Source: Palsa-1439 sp050015495
GTDB lineage: Bacteria > Verrucomicrobiota > Verrucomicrobiia > Palsa-1439
Length of the DNA: 64,000 nt
Reading direction: 5' to 3'
Assembly (NCBI GenBank): GCA_050015495.1
Contig: JBEKBH010000002.1
Location: forward strand, 124,001 to 188,000
A program made the position numbers and the translations under genes. This document shows positions 53,841-62,679 of this stretch, one piece after another (positions within the stretch are counted from its first letter, which is position 1; each line of letters begins with the position of its first letter). Below the pieces are notes generated by a model. That model saw only the letters and a program-made list of their open reading frames with translations, was not told where the DNA came from and ran no database searches.

Positions 53841-56800
53841 ATGAGCGCTCTAGCCGTCTATCTCGACGCGATCAAAGAGAATCTCACCCACGGGGATTCC
53901 ACCGAACAAACGCACCGGCCTGCATTGAAAGACTTCCTCGAAGCCGCTGACAAAGGGATCGTCGCGACCAACGAGCCGAAGCGAATCCTGTGCGGCGCAC
54001 CCGATTTCAACATCACGCGCAAGAAAGTCCCGCTCGGCCACGTTGAGACCAAAGATATTGGAACGAACCTCGACGAGATGGAGCGCGGCAAAGGACCAAA
54101 TGGCGAGCAGTTCATCCGCTACTCGATTCTTCCCAACTGGATATTGACCGACTACCTCGAGTTCCGTTGGTTTGTCGGTGGTGAAAAACGTCTGACCGCG
54201 CGCATCGGCGAGATCGACGCCAAGGGCAAATTGAAACCACTCCCCGGCGGTGAGGAGAAGCTGGCACGGCTCCTCGGCGCTTTCTTCAAGCAAAAGGCCC
54301 TCACTGTCGGTACGGCCAAAGAGCTTGCACAACGCATGGCGGGCATGACCCGCATCATCCGTGACCTAATCATCAACACCTTCGAGCATGAGAAGGAGCA
54401 AGGCTGGCTTCACAACTGGCTCGCTGCATTTCGGGAAACGCTCATTCCCGATCTCGATGAAGCGCAGTTTGCCGACATGTTTGCGCAGACCCTCGCCTAC
54501 GGCCTGTTCGCAGCTCGGGTTCACACTCCGCCCAAGAAGGAATTTTCCCGCGAGATGGCCGCGTACAATCTGCCAAAGACCAATCCATTCCTTCGCAAAC
54601 TCTTCTCGGAGATTGCCGGCGTGGATATGCCGGAAACAATCGACTGGGCGGTGGACGACATCGTGGAGTTGCTCAAGCACGCCGACATGTCTGAAATCCT
54701 CAAGGACTTCGGCAAGGGCAAGGGGAAGGAAGACCCGGTCGTCCATTTCTACGAAACTTTCCTCGCCGCTTACGACCCGAAGATGCGCGAAGTGCGAGGT
54801 GTTTACTATACTCCCGAACCCGTTGTCAGCTACATCGTCCGCTCCATTGACCACCTGCTGAAAACACGCTTCGACCGCCCGAAAGGCCTAGCCGACGAAA
54901 ACACCCTCGTTCTCGACCCCGCGACCGGCACGGCCACGTTTCTCTACTTCGTCGTTGACCAGATTTACCAGAAGTTCGCCAAGCAAAAGGGCGCGTGGGA
55001 CAGTTACGTAGACAAACATCTGCTCAGTCGCGTCTTTGGCTTCGAACTACTCATGTCGCCCTATGCAATCGCCCACCTCAAACTCGGTATGGAACTGGAG
55101 CGCACGGGGTATAAGTTCGGCTCCGACCAGCGGTTGGGGGTCTATCTCACAAACACGCTGGAACACACCGCGAAGCAGACCGAGTTGCGCTACGCTGAGT
55201 TCCTTGCCAGGGAAGCTAACGCCGCTTCATCCATCAAAGACGCACCGGTCCTGGAAGTCGTACTTGGCAACCCGCCTTATTCCAACTTCGGACGGATGAA
55301 TCGCGGCGAGTGGATTCTCAAGCTGCTCGACGATTATAAGAAGGACCTACACGAGAAGAAGCTGAATCTTGACGATGACTTCATTAAGTTTATCCGCTTC
55401 GCCCAATGGCGCATCGACAAGACGGGGCACGGCATCGTCGGTTTTGTCACGAACAATACCTACCTCGATGGCATTACGCACCGACGCATGCGAGAGTGCC
55501 TGCTCGAAACCTTCAACGAAATCTACATTCTCGATCTTCACGGAAGCGCCAAGAAGAAAGAGACATCCCCCGACGGATCGAAGGACGAGAATGTCTTCGA
55601 TATCACGGTCGGTGTCGCCATCGCCTTGTTCGTCAAGATCCCCAACAAGAAAGGCTGTGTCGTTTATCACACCGACCTTTGGCACGACCGCGCAACAAAA
55701 TACAAGACGCTCTGGGAGACGGACGCCGCCAGTACACGCTGGAACAAGCTTCAGCCGAAACACCCCTATTTCTTCTTCGTTCCCAAGGAGTTTTCCGCAG
55801 AGGACGAATACAATAGAGGCGCAAGCGTCGGGGAAATGTTCGCTGTTTGCCAGAACGGACTCAAGACAGACCGTGACGAACTGTTCTTCGATTTCGACCG
55901 TGAGGTCCTCCGTACACGAATGGAAACGTTCTATTCTGACGACTGCGACGAAAACTTTAAGGCGCAATACCGCATCGCCGCCTCCAGCAGTTACGACATT
56001 GAGGCGCGGCGGAATGAAACGCGGTTTGACGAGGCGAACATCAGACGGTGCCTATATCGCCCCTTTGATGTGCGCTGGCTCTACTACGATCCGAAACTCA
56101 CGAGCCGACCCGCTGAGAAGGTCATGAGCCACATGATTGCGGGTGAAAACATTGCGCTGATAACAATGAGACAGACGCGGCGAGGCGAGCGCGGGCCGTT
56201 CTTAGCGGCACGAGGCTTAATCAACAAAGACGCGGTCTCCCTGTTCGATATTGGGACTGCTGCGCCGCTCTACCTCTACGACATCGAGAAGAAGAAAGGA
56301 GGCGATTGGAGCAAGGCGGTGACAATGGCACTGTTTGAATCGTCCGCCGGCTACCAAAAGCGTCGACCAAACTTCAACCCTACGTTTCTGAAGGCGCTAG
56401 CGGAGAAACTAAGGTTGCCGCAGGCGCAGCCGCACGGCTTGCCGAAAGGCGTCACGCCCGAGGACGTTTTCCATTACGCCTACGCGGTGTTCCATTCGCC
56501 CACGTACCGTGCCCGCTACGCCGAATTCCTAAAAATAGATTTTCCACGTCTCCCGCTGACCAGCGACGTGGAGCTTTTCCGCGCTCTCGCCGGCAAAGGT
56601 GCGGAGTTGGTGGCGCTGCATCTCATGGAATCGGCGAAGCTCATCGACTTTATCACCGAGTTTCCTGCAAAGGGCAGCAACGAAGTCGAGAAAATCCAAT
56701 ACACCGACAAGGACCAACGTGTCTGGATCAACGCCGACCAATATTTTGCCGACGTGCCAAAACCCGTCTGGGAGTTTCCGATTGGCGGTTACCAAGTCTG

Positions 56801-56945
56801 CGACAGATGGCTGAAAGACCGCAAAGGCCGCAAATTGTCCTATGACGACATCGAGCACTACCAGAAGATCGTGGTGGCGCTTAACGAGACGACACGCCTC
56901 ATGACCAAGATCGACGAGGCAATTCCGGCGTGGCCAATCAAATGA
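53841..56945 (+). CDS. Single-polypeptide restriction-modification enzyme (type ISP/IIG-like N6-adenine methyltransferase)
   Basis: 1034 residues. Near the N-terminus APDFNITRKK and GHVETKDIG (D55, E69, K71) form a PD-(D/E)xK-like nuclease site. REVRGVYYTPEPVVSYIVRS introduces the methyltransferase, with motif I LDPATGTATFLYF (359-367) and motif IV VVLGNPPYSN (NPPY 477-480), typical of adenine-N6 methylation. The C-terminal 500 residues would contain target recognition. It is shorter than type ISP enzymes of about 1500 residues and I see no helicase motifs, so IIG-like is the better analogy. It looks intact and less G+C-rich than neighbours by eye, consistent with lateral gain. Confidence 0.85.
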   Translation: MSALAVYLDAIKENLTHGDSTEQTHRPALKDFLEAADKGIVATNEPKRILCGAPDFNITRKKVPLGHVETKDIGTNLDEMERGKGPNGEQFIRYSILPNWILTDYLEFRWFVGGEKRLTARIGEIDAKGKLKPLPGGEEKLARLLGAFFKQKALTVGTAKELAQRMAGMTRIIRDLIINTFEHEKEQGWLHNWLAAFRETLIPDLDEAQFADMFAQTLAYGLFAARVHTPPKKEFSREMAAYNLPKTNPFLRKLFSEIAGVDMPETIDWAVDDIVELLKHADMSEILKDFGKGKGKEDPVVHFYETFLAAYDPKMREVRGVYYTPEPVVSYIVRSIDHLLKTRFDRPKGLADENTLVLDPATGTATFLYFVVDQIYQKFAKQKGAWDSYVDKHLLSRVFGFELLMSPYAIAHLKLGMELERTGYKFGSDQRLGVYLTNTLEHTAKQTELRYAEFLAREANAASSIKDAPVLEVVLGNPPYSNFGRMNRGEWILKLLDDYKKDLHEKKLNLDDDFIKFIRFAQWRIDKTGHGIVGFVTNNTYLDGITHRRMRECLLETFNEIYILDLHGSAKKKETSPDGSKDENVFDITVGVAIALFVKIPNKKGCVVYHTDLWHDRATKYKTLWETDAASTRWNKLQPKHPYFFFVPKEFSAEDEYNRGASVGEMFAVCQNGLKTDRDELFFDFDREVLRTRMETFYSDDCDENFKAQYRIAASSSYDIEARRNETRFDEANIRRCLYRPFDVRWLYYDPKLTSRPAEKVMSHMIAGENIALITMRQTRRGERGPFLAARGLINKDAVSLFDIGTAAPLYLYDIEKKKGGDWSKAVTMALFESSAGYQKRRPNFNPTFLKALAEKLRLPQAQPHGLPKGVTPEDVFHYAYAVFHSPTYRARYAEFLKIDFPRLPLTSDVELFRALAGKGAELVALHLMESAKLIDFITEFPAKGSNEVEKIQYTDKDQRVWINADQYFADVPKPVWEFPIGGYQVCDRWLKDRKGRKLSYDDIEHYQKIVVALNETTRLMTKIDEAIPAWPIK

Positions 56946-57038
56946 CTGAATGCACTGGCGCTCGGGCTGGGCGATAGCTCCATGAACTCCCAGTGCATAA
57001 GATAGCCATATCGAGAGAAGCATTGCGCAAATACGTTG

Positions 57039-58094
57039 ATGCCGATGACCGCACCTAAGACATCCTTGGTCACGACCGACGGCAAACGATTTCGCCAAGT
57101 CTGGCAGCAGTTGCACGAGTACGGCACGTCGCGCGGTTGGCGCGGGTACGACCCGTATGACGGTTTGAATTCGCCGCTGGCGCGCGTGTTGCCGGGGAAA
57201 CTGGCGCGTCAGGCCTGGACCCAGCTTCATCGGCGCAGTTCGATCAACCTCCGGCCATTGTGCGGAATCCAGCCGACGCTCAACCCAAAAGCGCTGGCAC
57301 TGGCCGCGCTCGGCGGCCGCGACGAACGGTTGTTGAATCAACTGGAGTCGCTGCGAACGCCGCAAGGTGGCTGGGGGTATCCCTTCGCGTGGCAATCGCG
57401 GGCGTTTTTTGCGCCGCGCGGGACGCCGAATCTGATTTGCACGGCGTTTGCGGCGCGGGCCTACGAACGATTGGGACGGAAATGCGACGTGAGCTTTTTG
57501 GAAAAGCAGTTGTTGCGGGAGCGAAACGGCGAACGATGGCTGACGTATGTGCCGCATTCGGACACGCAGGTGCACAACGTCAACATGATCGGCGCGGCAT
57601 TGCTCGGGCGGCACGATTGCCTGGAGTTTTCGGTCAAACGCCAGCGGGCGGACGGTTCGTGGTGGTATGGCGAGTCGGAGAACCAGCATTGGATCGACAA
57701 TTTCCACACGGGCTACAGTCTCGTGGCGCTGAAAGATTACGAGAAACGGACCGGCGACCACGGTTTTGCAGACAGCGCCGAGCGCGGGTTTGCGTTTTGG
57801 GAAAAGGCGTTCTGGCGAGCGGATGGCGCGCCGCGGTATTACCACAACGAAGAGTACCCGTTCGACACGCACGCCAGCGCGCAGGGAATCCTGACATTTC
57901 TGGCTTTTGGGCGGGTCGAGAGGGCGGTTCAGGCAGCGGAATGGGCCGTGGAAAACATGTGGGACAAGCGCGGATTTTTCTGGTATCAACGCGGACGCAG
58001 TGGAACCAACCGCTTGAGTTACATCCGGTGGACACAAGCGTGGATGTACTACGCACTGGCGGAGTTACTGCAGGTGATGGAGAAGACAGCATGA
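57039..58094 (+). CDS. Alpha/alpha-toroid (six-hairpin) protein of EPS clusters, unknown activity
   Basis: 351 residues from the ATG at 57039; a TTG 3 nt before it and an ATG at 57045 are alternatives. Repeated helical hairpins rich in Trp/Gly (TPQGGWGYPFAWQS, GSWWYGESENQHWIDNFHTG, WDKRGFFWYQRGRS) suggest a terpene-cyclase/prenyltransferase-like or glycoside-hydrolase-like alpha/alpha toroid. Related proteins often sit beside bi-domain oxidoreductase and GT genes. No catalytic motif can be assigned with confidence. In the ancestral layout it was probably contiguous with the 51667-53742 operon and coupled to wecB. Confidence 0.7.
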   Translation: MPMTAPKTSLVTTDGKRFRQVWQQLHEYGTSRGWRGYDPYDGLNSPLARVLPGKLARQAWTQLHRRSSINLRPLCGIQPTLNPKALALAALGGRDERLLNQLESLRTPQGGWGYPFAWQSRAFFAPRGTPNLICTAFAARAYERLGRKCDVSFLEKQLLRERNGERWLTYVPHSDTQVHNVNMIGAALLGRHDCLEFSVKRQRADGSWWYGESENQHWIDNFHTGYSLVALKDYEKRTGDHGFADSAERGFAFWEKAFWRADGAPRYYHNEEYPFDTHASAQGILTFLAFGRVERAVQAAEWAVENMWDKRGFFWYQRGRSGTNRLSYIRWTQAWMYYALAELLQVMEKTA

Positions 58095-58173
58095 GAATGC
58101 GGATGGTCGATAAAAGCGCCGCGTGGGGGCACGCGGCCTACAGTTGAACGCACAGGTGAGAATGCGGATTGTC
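58093..58173 (+). repeat. 17-bp direct repeat flanking a perfect 8-bp REP-like hairpin
   Basis: TGAGAATGCGGATGGTC at 58093-58109 recurs as TGAGAATGCGGATTGTC at 58157-58173, 64 bp apart. Between them GCCGCGTG (58119-58126), a GGGG loop and CACGCGGC (58131-58138) form a perfect hairpin. The first copy overlaps the upstream stop as ATGA, the second carries the present wecB start, so a 64-bp duplication or insertion has uncoupled the two genes. Confidence 0.7.
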
Positions 58174-59262
58174 AACGTGGTGGGCGCGCGGCCCAACTTC
58201 ATGAAGATGGCGCCGCTGATGGCGGAGTACGCGCGTCATCCGACGGAGTTTGCGCCGGTGCTGGTGCACACGGGCCAGCACTACGATGACAACATGTCGA
58301 ACCTGTTCTTCGAGGAGTTGCGCCTGCCGAAGCCGGACGTGTACCTGGGAGTCGGCTCCGGGTCGCACGCCGAGCAGACCGCGCGGGTGATGATCGAACT
58401 GGAAAAGCTGCTGGTGGCGGAGCGCCCGGATTTGGTGATGGTCGTCGGCGACGTGAACTCGACGCTGGCAGCGGCGTTGGTCGCGGCCAAACTGTGCATT
58501 CCGCTGGCGCACGTCGAGGCCGGGCTGCGGAGTTTCGACCGGACGATGGCGGAGGAGATCAACCGCGTGGTGACGGACACGCTGAGCGATTATTGCTTTA
58601 CGACCTGTGCCGACGCGAATGAGAACCTCCGGCGTGAGGGGATCGCCAAGGAAAAGATATTTTTTGTGGGCAACGTGATGATCGACACGTTGCTGAAATT
58701 GCGGGATGAAAGCCTGAAGTCGAACATTCGCGAGGAACTGCGGTTGGACTCCGAATACGGGTACGTGACATTGCACCGGGCCAGCAATGTGGATTCGAAG
58801 GAAGTGCTCTCGGGGATCCTGTCGGCGCTGGAGGTGATCCAGAAGCGATTGCCGCTGACGTTTCCGGTGCACCCGAGGACCCGTGCACGCCTGAAGGAGT
58901 TCGGCTTTTGGGACCGGGTGAACCACTGGCCAAACGTCAGGGTCGTCGAGCCACTTGGCTATCTGGATTCTCTCTGTTTGATGGCTGGCGCCAAGGTCGT
59001 CCTGACCGATTCGGGCGGCATTCAGGAAGAGACGACCGTGCTCGGCGTTCCCTGTCTGACCCTCCGCGAGAACACCGACCGGCCCGTGACCGTGACCGAG
59101 GGCACGAGCACCCTTGTGGGAATGGATCCCGAGAAGATCATTGCCGAGGCCGTCAAAGTTATTGACGGGGGTCGCAAGCGCGGTCGCGTCCCGAAGTATT
59201 GGGACGGCAAAGCGGCATCGCGAATCACCAAATGCCTGATGGAGCATCCGCTCGGCAAGTGA
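58162..59262 (+). CDS. wecB: UDP-N-acetylglucosamine 2-epimerase (non-hydrolysing)
   Basis: 366 residues from ATG 58162 (MRIVNVVGARPNFMKMAPLM); a GTG at 58156 is possible and probably descends from an ATG once coupled to the upstream stop. HTGQHYDDNMSNLFFEEL, MVVGDVNSTLAAALVAAK, LAHVEAGLRSFDRTMAEEIN and LTDSGGIQEETTVLGVPCLT are the conserved blocks, with His, Asp and Glu catalytic residues present. It interconverts UDP-GlcNAc and UDP-ManNAc, feeding the adjacent WecG/TagA transferase. Confidence 0.94.
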   Translation: MRIVNVVGARPNFMKMAPLMAEYARHPTEFAPVLVHTGQHYDDNMSNLFFEELRLPKPDVYLGVGSGSHAEQTARVMIELEKLLVAERPDLVMVVGDVNSTLAAALVAAKLCIPLAHVEAGLRSFDRTMAEEINRVVTDTLSDYCFTTCADANENLRREGIAKEKIFFVGNVMIDTLLKLRDESLKSNIREELRLDSEYGYVTLHRASNVDSKEVLSGILSALEVIQKRLPLTFPVHPRTRARLKEFGFWDRVNHWPNVRVVEPLGYLDSLCLMAGAKVVLTDSGGIQEETTVLGVPCLTLRENTDRPVTVTEGTSTLVGMDPEKIIAEAVKVIDGGRKRGRVPKYWDGKAASRITKCLMEHPLGK

Positions 59263-60014
59263 AAGCGGCTCCTTCAGGGAAGGTTACGCTCTTTGGCGTC
59301 CCAATCGACAACCTCACCATGGCGGAGGTGGTTGATCGCATTGAGGCGATGATCCGAGATGGCGGAATTCACCAGCACGTTGTCGTCAACGTGGACAAAA
59401 TTGTCAAAATGGAATCGAATCCGGATCTGCGGGCGACGGTCTTGAGTTGTGATCTTATCACCGTGGATGGGCAGCCGGTAATCTGGGTATCCAGATTTTT
59501 ACAATGTCCTATCAAAGAACGTGTTACAGGTGTAGATTTGTTCAATGCATTGATGGCTCGTTGCGCGGAAAGAGGGCTTCGTCCGTACCTGCTGGGCGCC
59601 CGTCAGGAGATCGTGGCGAAGGTTGTGGATGTATTGAAGGCCAGATACCCGAAGCTCGATTTCGCTGGTTGGCGAAACGGCTATTGGGGACCTGACGATG
59701 AGGACAAAATTGTACAGGAGATCAAGCGGGCCAAGCCGGACATGCTTTGCATGGCGGTCGGGTCCCCGAAACAGGAGTTATTCCTGGGCAAATGGAAGCA
59801 GGAGATGCACGTTCCGTTCGTGATGGGGGTGGGCGGCAGTTTTGACGTGACGGCTGGAGTTCTGCGGCGGGCGCCGCGGTGGATGCAACGGTCAGGGCTG
59901 GAGTGGCTCTATCGGTTGGCGCAGGAACCGCGGCGGCTCTGGCGGCGCTACTTGAATGAGGACATGGCATTTTTTCGGTTGGTCTGGCGGGAATGGCGGG
60001 CGAGGCGGTCCTAG
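59259..60014 (+). CDS. WecG/TagA/CpsF family glycosyltransferase (GT26), second copy
   Basis: 251 residues from the GTG at 59259, which overlaps the wecB stop (GTGA) in the style of the cluster; an ATG at 59232 is an alternative. HVVVNVDKIVKMESNPDLRA, DLITVDGQPVIWVSRFL, VGSPKQELFLGKW, FVMGVGGSFDVTAG and APRWMQRSGLEWLYRLAQEP are GT26 blocks. Coupling to wecB makes UDP-ManNAc (or a derivative) the likely donor. It shares the AxRWMQRSGLEW block with the copy at 46129 but is clearly diverged. Confidence 0.92.
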   Translation: MKAAPSGKVTLFGVPIDNLTMAEVVDRIEAMIRDGGIHQHVVVNVDKIVKMESNPDLRATVLSCDLITVDGQPVIWVSRFLQCPIKERVTGVDLFNALMARCAERGLRPYLLGARQEIVAKVVDVLKARYPKLDFAGWRNGYWGPDDEDKIVQEIKRAKPDMLCMAVGSPKQELFLGKWKQEMHVPFVMGVGGSFDVTAGVLRRAPRWMQRSGLEWLYRLAQEPRRLWRRYLNEDMAFFRLVWREWRARRS

Positions 60015-60091
60015 CGCCGGAAATATCGTTTCCCGCTTGCCTTTTCGGTTGGTTTCAGAAGAATAGCCCGACGCACTTTTGACGGAGGATC

Positions 60092-60805
60092 ATGGCACCA
60101 GAAGCACAAGACGACCTGCGGATAACCGACCAATTTGACTTCGAGATATTTTGGGAGAAGCACGGGAAGCAGATCACGGGAGGCGTGATAGCCGTTGCCG
60201 CCGTCCTTCTGGTATTGCTTTATTGGCAGCACCAAACGACCTACCAGGCCGAACAGGCTGCCGAAAGCCTGGCGCGTGCGAGGGACTCCGCGTCACTACA
60301 GGCGGTCGCACGCGATTTCCCCAAATCGCCAATGGCCGCCGAGGCATTGGCGCGGCTGGCGGATTTGTATTACCGGAATGGCCGATATGCCGAAGCTGCA
60401 AGTACTTACCAATCGCTCATGAGAGATTTTCCGGGTCATCCACTGGCCGTGTCGAGCAGGGTAGGTTTGGCGGAGGCGCTGGAGGCGCAGGGCAATTTCG
60501 ATGGCGCCAAAGGCCAGTATTTGCAGATCATCAACTCGGATCCGAACAACTATATTGCGAATGCCGCCAAGATGGGGCTGGCAAGGTGCCTGGAGATTCA
60601 AGGGCAAAAGAAGGAGGCGCGGCAGCTGTACGAGGAATTGCTGGCTGCCGGGCAAAACTCTCCATGGTTTGAGAAGGCCTATCTCCGCATGGTGATTCTG
60701 AATCGCGACATGCCTCCGGAGAAGGCCGATCAACCGCCGGCAAATCCGTCGCCCGCACCGACGCCGGGTGGTTTCCAATTGCCGCCAATATCCGGGTCAC
60801 CGTAG
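60092..60805 (+). CDS. Membrane-anchored TPR protein (YfgM-like)
   Basis: 237 residues. A single hydrophobic segment at about 29-45 (GGVIAVAAVLLVLLYWQ) follows a short acidic cytoplasmic start, then TPR-like helices (AEALARLADLYYRNGRYAEA, ALEAQGNFDGAKGQYLQII, ARCLEIQGQKKEARQLYEEL) and a Pro-rich C-terminus. The layout resembles YfgM/BamD-type periplasmic scaffolds. Its 78-nt distance from the GT26 gene leaves operon membership open. It probably supports envelope protein or glycan export complexes (inference). Confidence 0.75.
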   Translation: MAPEAQDDLRITDQFDFEIFWEKHGKQITGGVIAVAAVLLVLLYWQHQTTYQAEQAAESLARARDSASLQAVARDFPKSPMAAEALARLADLYYRNGRYAEAASTYQSLMRDFPGHPLAVSSRVGLAEALEAQGNFDGAKGQYLQIINSDPNNYIANAAKMGLARCLEIQGQKKEARQLYEELLAAGQNSPWFEKAYLRMVILNRDMPPEKADQPPANPSPAPTPGGFQLPPISGSP

Positions 60806-60823
60806 CCCGGCCGTTTTCGTGGC

Positions 60824-60851
60824 TTGACATGTTTCCGTCTGTTTTTATACT
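60824..60851 (+). promoter_or_regulatory. Predicted sigma70-type promoter P1
   Basis: TTGACA (60824-60829), a 16-nt spacer and TATACT (60846-60851). It lies 288 nt before the porin gene at 61139. Same hexamers and spacing as P2 about 120 bp downstream. The region 60806-61138 holds no gene. Confidence 0.65.
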
Positions 60852-60943
60852 CGGCGACAGTTGACGGGACGGCATGAGACCGAAGGTTCCGGCGCGTTGC
60901 GCGAGAGGCGCGCAAACGGGCCGGGAACCCTCGGAAAACGGGC

Positions 60944-60971
60944 TTGACACATTTGGGGTCGTGTCTATACT
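60944..60971 (+). promoter_or_regulatory. Predicted sigma70-type promoter P2
   Basis: TTGACA (60944-60949), 16-nt spacer, TATACT (60966-60971), identical in both hexamers to P1. The predicted transcript has a leader of about 160 nt ending in a strong AAGGAGG site (61127-61133) five nucleotides before the GTG start at 61139. Confidence 0.72.
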
Positions 60972-61138
60972 GCCGCCAATTACGTTAGGAGAGGGAGGGT
61001 CGGTTCCGCTTCGGGATGGGATTTTGTTGTAAAACGGCAATGGAGGATTGTCGTTGAAGCGGGAAGATCTCTGACAAACGAAAATCAAGGACTTGTGCCG
61101 CATAGCACAGAGAACGTAAACAAACAAAGGAGGACACA

Positions 61139-62578
61139 GTGAAGAAAGTATGGCTAGTAGTCGCGCTGACAGCCTTGGGGGGATTGTCTAGCAAGACATT
61201 CGCCGATGTCCAAAATATCCGCCTCAGCGGAGACATTCGCATTCGCGGGTATTTTCTCGATAGCACGGGAGCTGACACCTCGTCGGGTACCCCGTACACA
61301 TTAGCCAAGGGGAACGACTCAATCATCTCCCAGCGAACGCGGGTTTCGGTGGAAGCCGACCTCGAAGACCACGTGCTGGTAGTGGTCACGCTGCAAGCCG
61401 AAGGTGAGTGGGGCGCTGACAATACAGTATCGGGTTCGACGGGCGCAGGAACAGGTGGTTCGTCAAGCGCGTCAGATTCGGCGGGCAAGCTCAGCCGAAT
61501 GTGGGGAGTGGGCATTGCGGAAGCCTACGTCCAGTTCAATGAAGTCTTTTACACGCCGGCAACGCTCAAGCTGGGCCGGCAGTTCCTGCAATACGGTCGC
61601 GGGCTGATCCTCAGCAGCGTCGAGCAGGAATACAACTATGACGCCGCCCGTCTGGTGCTCGACTACTATCCGCTGACGATTGACGTCGTCGGCGCCGAGG
61701 TAGTCAACACCCAGAGCTTTGGGGGCACTCCAAACAAGAGTGTTGGTGGTGCGACGGGCGCAAATGATCTGTTGTTCGTCAATGCGCGCTATGAGCTCAG
61801 CGACTCCGCCATCAAGGACGTTGAAGCGTACCTCGGGTGGCTTTCGCAGAGCCAAAATAACCTGCTGTCAGAATCCCGTGTGCCTCCGGCAACCGTGGGC
61901 AGTTCCCCGATTATTGTCGGGCTGCGTGCTGACATCAATCCTGTCGATGCGCTGCAGACATGGTGGGAAGCCGCCTATGAGTTTGGCGCTAATGGGCAGA
62001 GTGGTGGGCTCGGGATCGGGGATAGCGCGGGCGGCTCGATCGGTGCGTTTCTTTTGAACGCAGGTGGCAAGTACACGTTCAAGGACGTGCAATGGGTGCC
62101 GGTATTGAATGGCAACTTCATTTACGCGTCGGGTGGCGGCAAGGGCACAGACACAGGTGCCGGAAATGCCCAGTTCCGCCCATGGTTCGATTACGCAGAC
62201 GGGTACAATGGTTATCTGTTCATGCCAGCCCTGTCGGACATTGCGATCTTCAACCTGGGCGCATCGGTGAAGCCGTACGAGAACACGACCCTCGCGCTGC
62301 AAGCCTACTACTATATGAAGGCTGACAAGGAAGGCGTCGCCGGTAGCAACGGCAACGTTGACTGGGGTGGCCCGGCTTGGGCTACTCCCGCCCCCGGCTC
62401 GACCGGCCCCGATGCCTACCTCGGCTGGGAATTGGACGGCATTCTCGGCTACGACTATAGCAAGGATGTTCGTGCACAACTCGTCTACGGCGTGTTCCTA
62501 CCGGGAACCGCGTACGAGAATGTTGGCGTAACCCGCGCTGCGGAGGAAGTCCGAGCCGAACTCAACGTCAAGTTCTAG
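61139..62578 (+). CDS. Outer-membrane beta-barrel, porin / alginate-export-like
   Basis: 479 residues with a GTG start fixed by AAGGAGG five nucleotides upstream. VKKVWLVVALTALGGLSSKT is a signal peptide, probably cleaved after TFA. Alternating beta-strand patterns (RLSGDIRIRGYFL, VSVEADLEDHVLVVVTLQAE, LRADINPVDALQTWWEAAYE) and a C-terminal aromatic residue (ELNVKF) are typical of BAM-assembled barrels; ATLKLGRQFLQYGRGLILS resembles alginate-export (AlgE-like) proteins. It may export the polysaccharide or serve as a general porin. Strong promoters and terminator suggest high expression. Confidence 0.82.
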   Translation: MKKVWLVVALTALGGLSSKTFADVQNIRLSGDIRIRGYFLDSTGADTSSGTPYTLAKGNDSIISQRTRVSVEADLEDHVLVVVTLQAEGEWGADNTVSGSTGAGTGGSSSASDSAGKLSRMWGVGIAEAYVQFNEVFYTPATLKLGRQFLQYGRGLILSSVEQEYNYDAARLVLDYYPLTIDVVGAEVVNTQSFGGTPNKSVGGATGANDLLFVNARYELSDSAIKDVEAYLGWLSQSQNNLLSESRVPPATVGSSPIIVGLRADINPVDALQTWWEAAYEFGANGQSGGLGIGDSAGGSIGAFLLNAGGKYTFKDVQWVPVLNGNFIYASGGGKGTDTGAGNAQFRPWFDYADGYNGYLFMPALSDIAIFNLGASVKPYENTTLALQAYYYMKADKEGVAGSNGNVDWGGPAWATPAPGSTGPDAYLGWELDGILGYDYSKDVRAQLVYGVFLPGTAYENVGVTRAAEEVRAELNVKF

Positions 62579-62604
62579 TCTTACCACAAGGCAAGCAACT
62601 ACCG

Positions 62605-62639
62605 AAGGCCCCTCGCGACTGCGGGGGGCCTTCTTTTTG
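62605..62639 (+). terminator. Rho-independent terminator after the porin gene
   Basis: AAGGCCCCTCGC (62605-62616) pairs with GCGGGGGGCCTT (62621-62632), one G-T wobble and a four-base loop, followed by CTTTTTG. Starts 27 nt after the stop codon. Confidence 0.92.
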
Positions 62640-62679
62640 TCTGGGCCGCGCCGCGTCCGGTGTGCTTTCATCCACTGAC

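Noticed and set aside
56950..56998. Rho-independent terminator after the restriction-modification gene
   Set aside because: The 9-bp arms are perfect, but the 31-nt loop and the absence of a T-run do not fit a terminator.
57039..58094. Annotation as delta-aminolevulinic acid dehydratase
   Set aside because: I recall that label on related database entries, but the sequence shows none of the PBG-synthase active-site features and instead looks like an alpha/alpha toroid.
58138..59247. A 369-codon minus-strand frame opposite wecB
   Set aside because: The sense strand is an unmistakable UDP-GlcNAc 2-epimerase; the antisense frame is rich in His/Arg/Gln and shows no family pattern.
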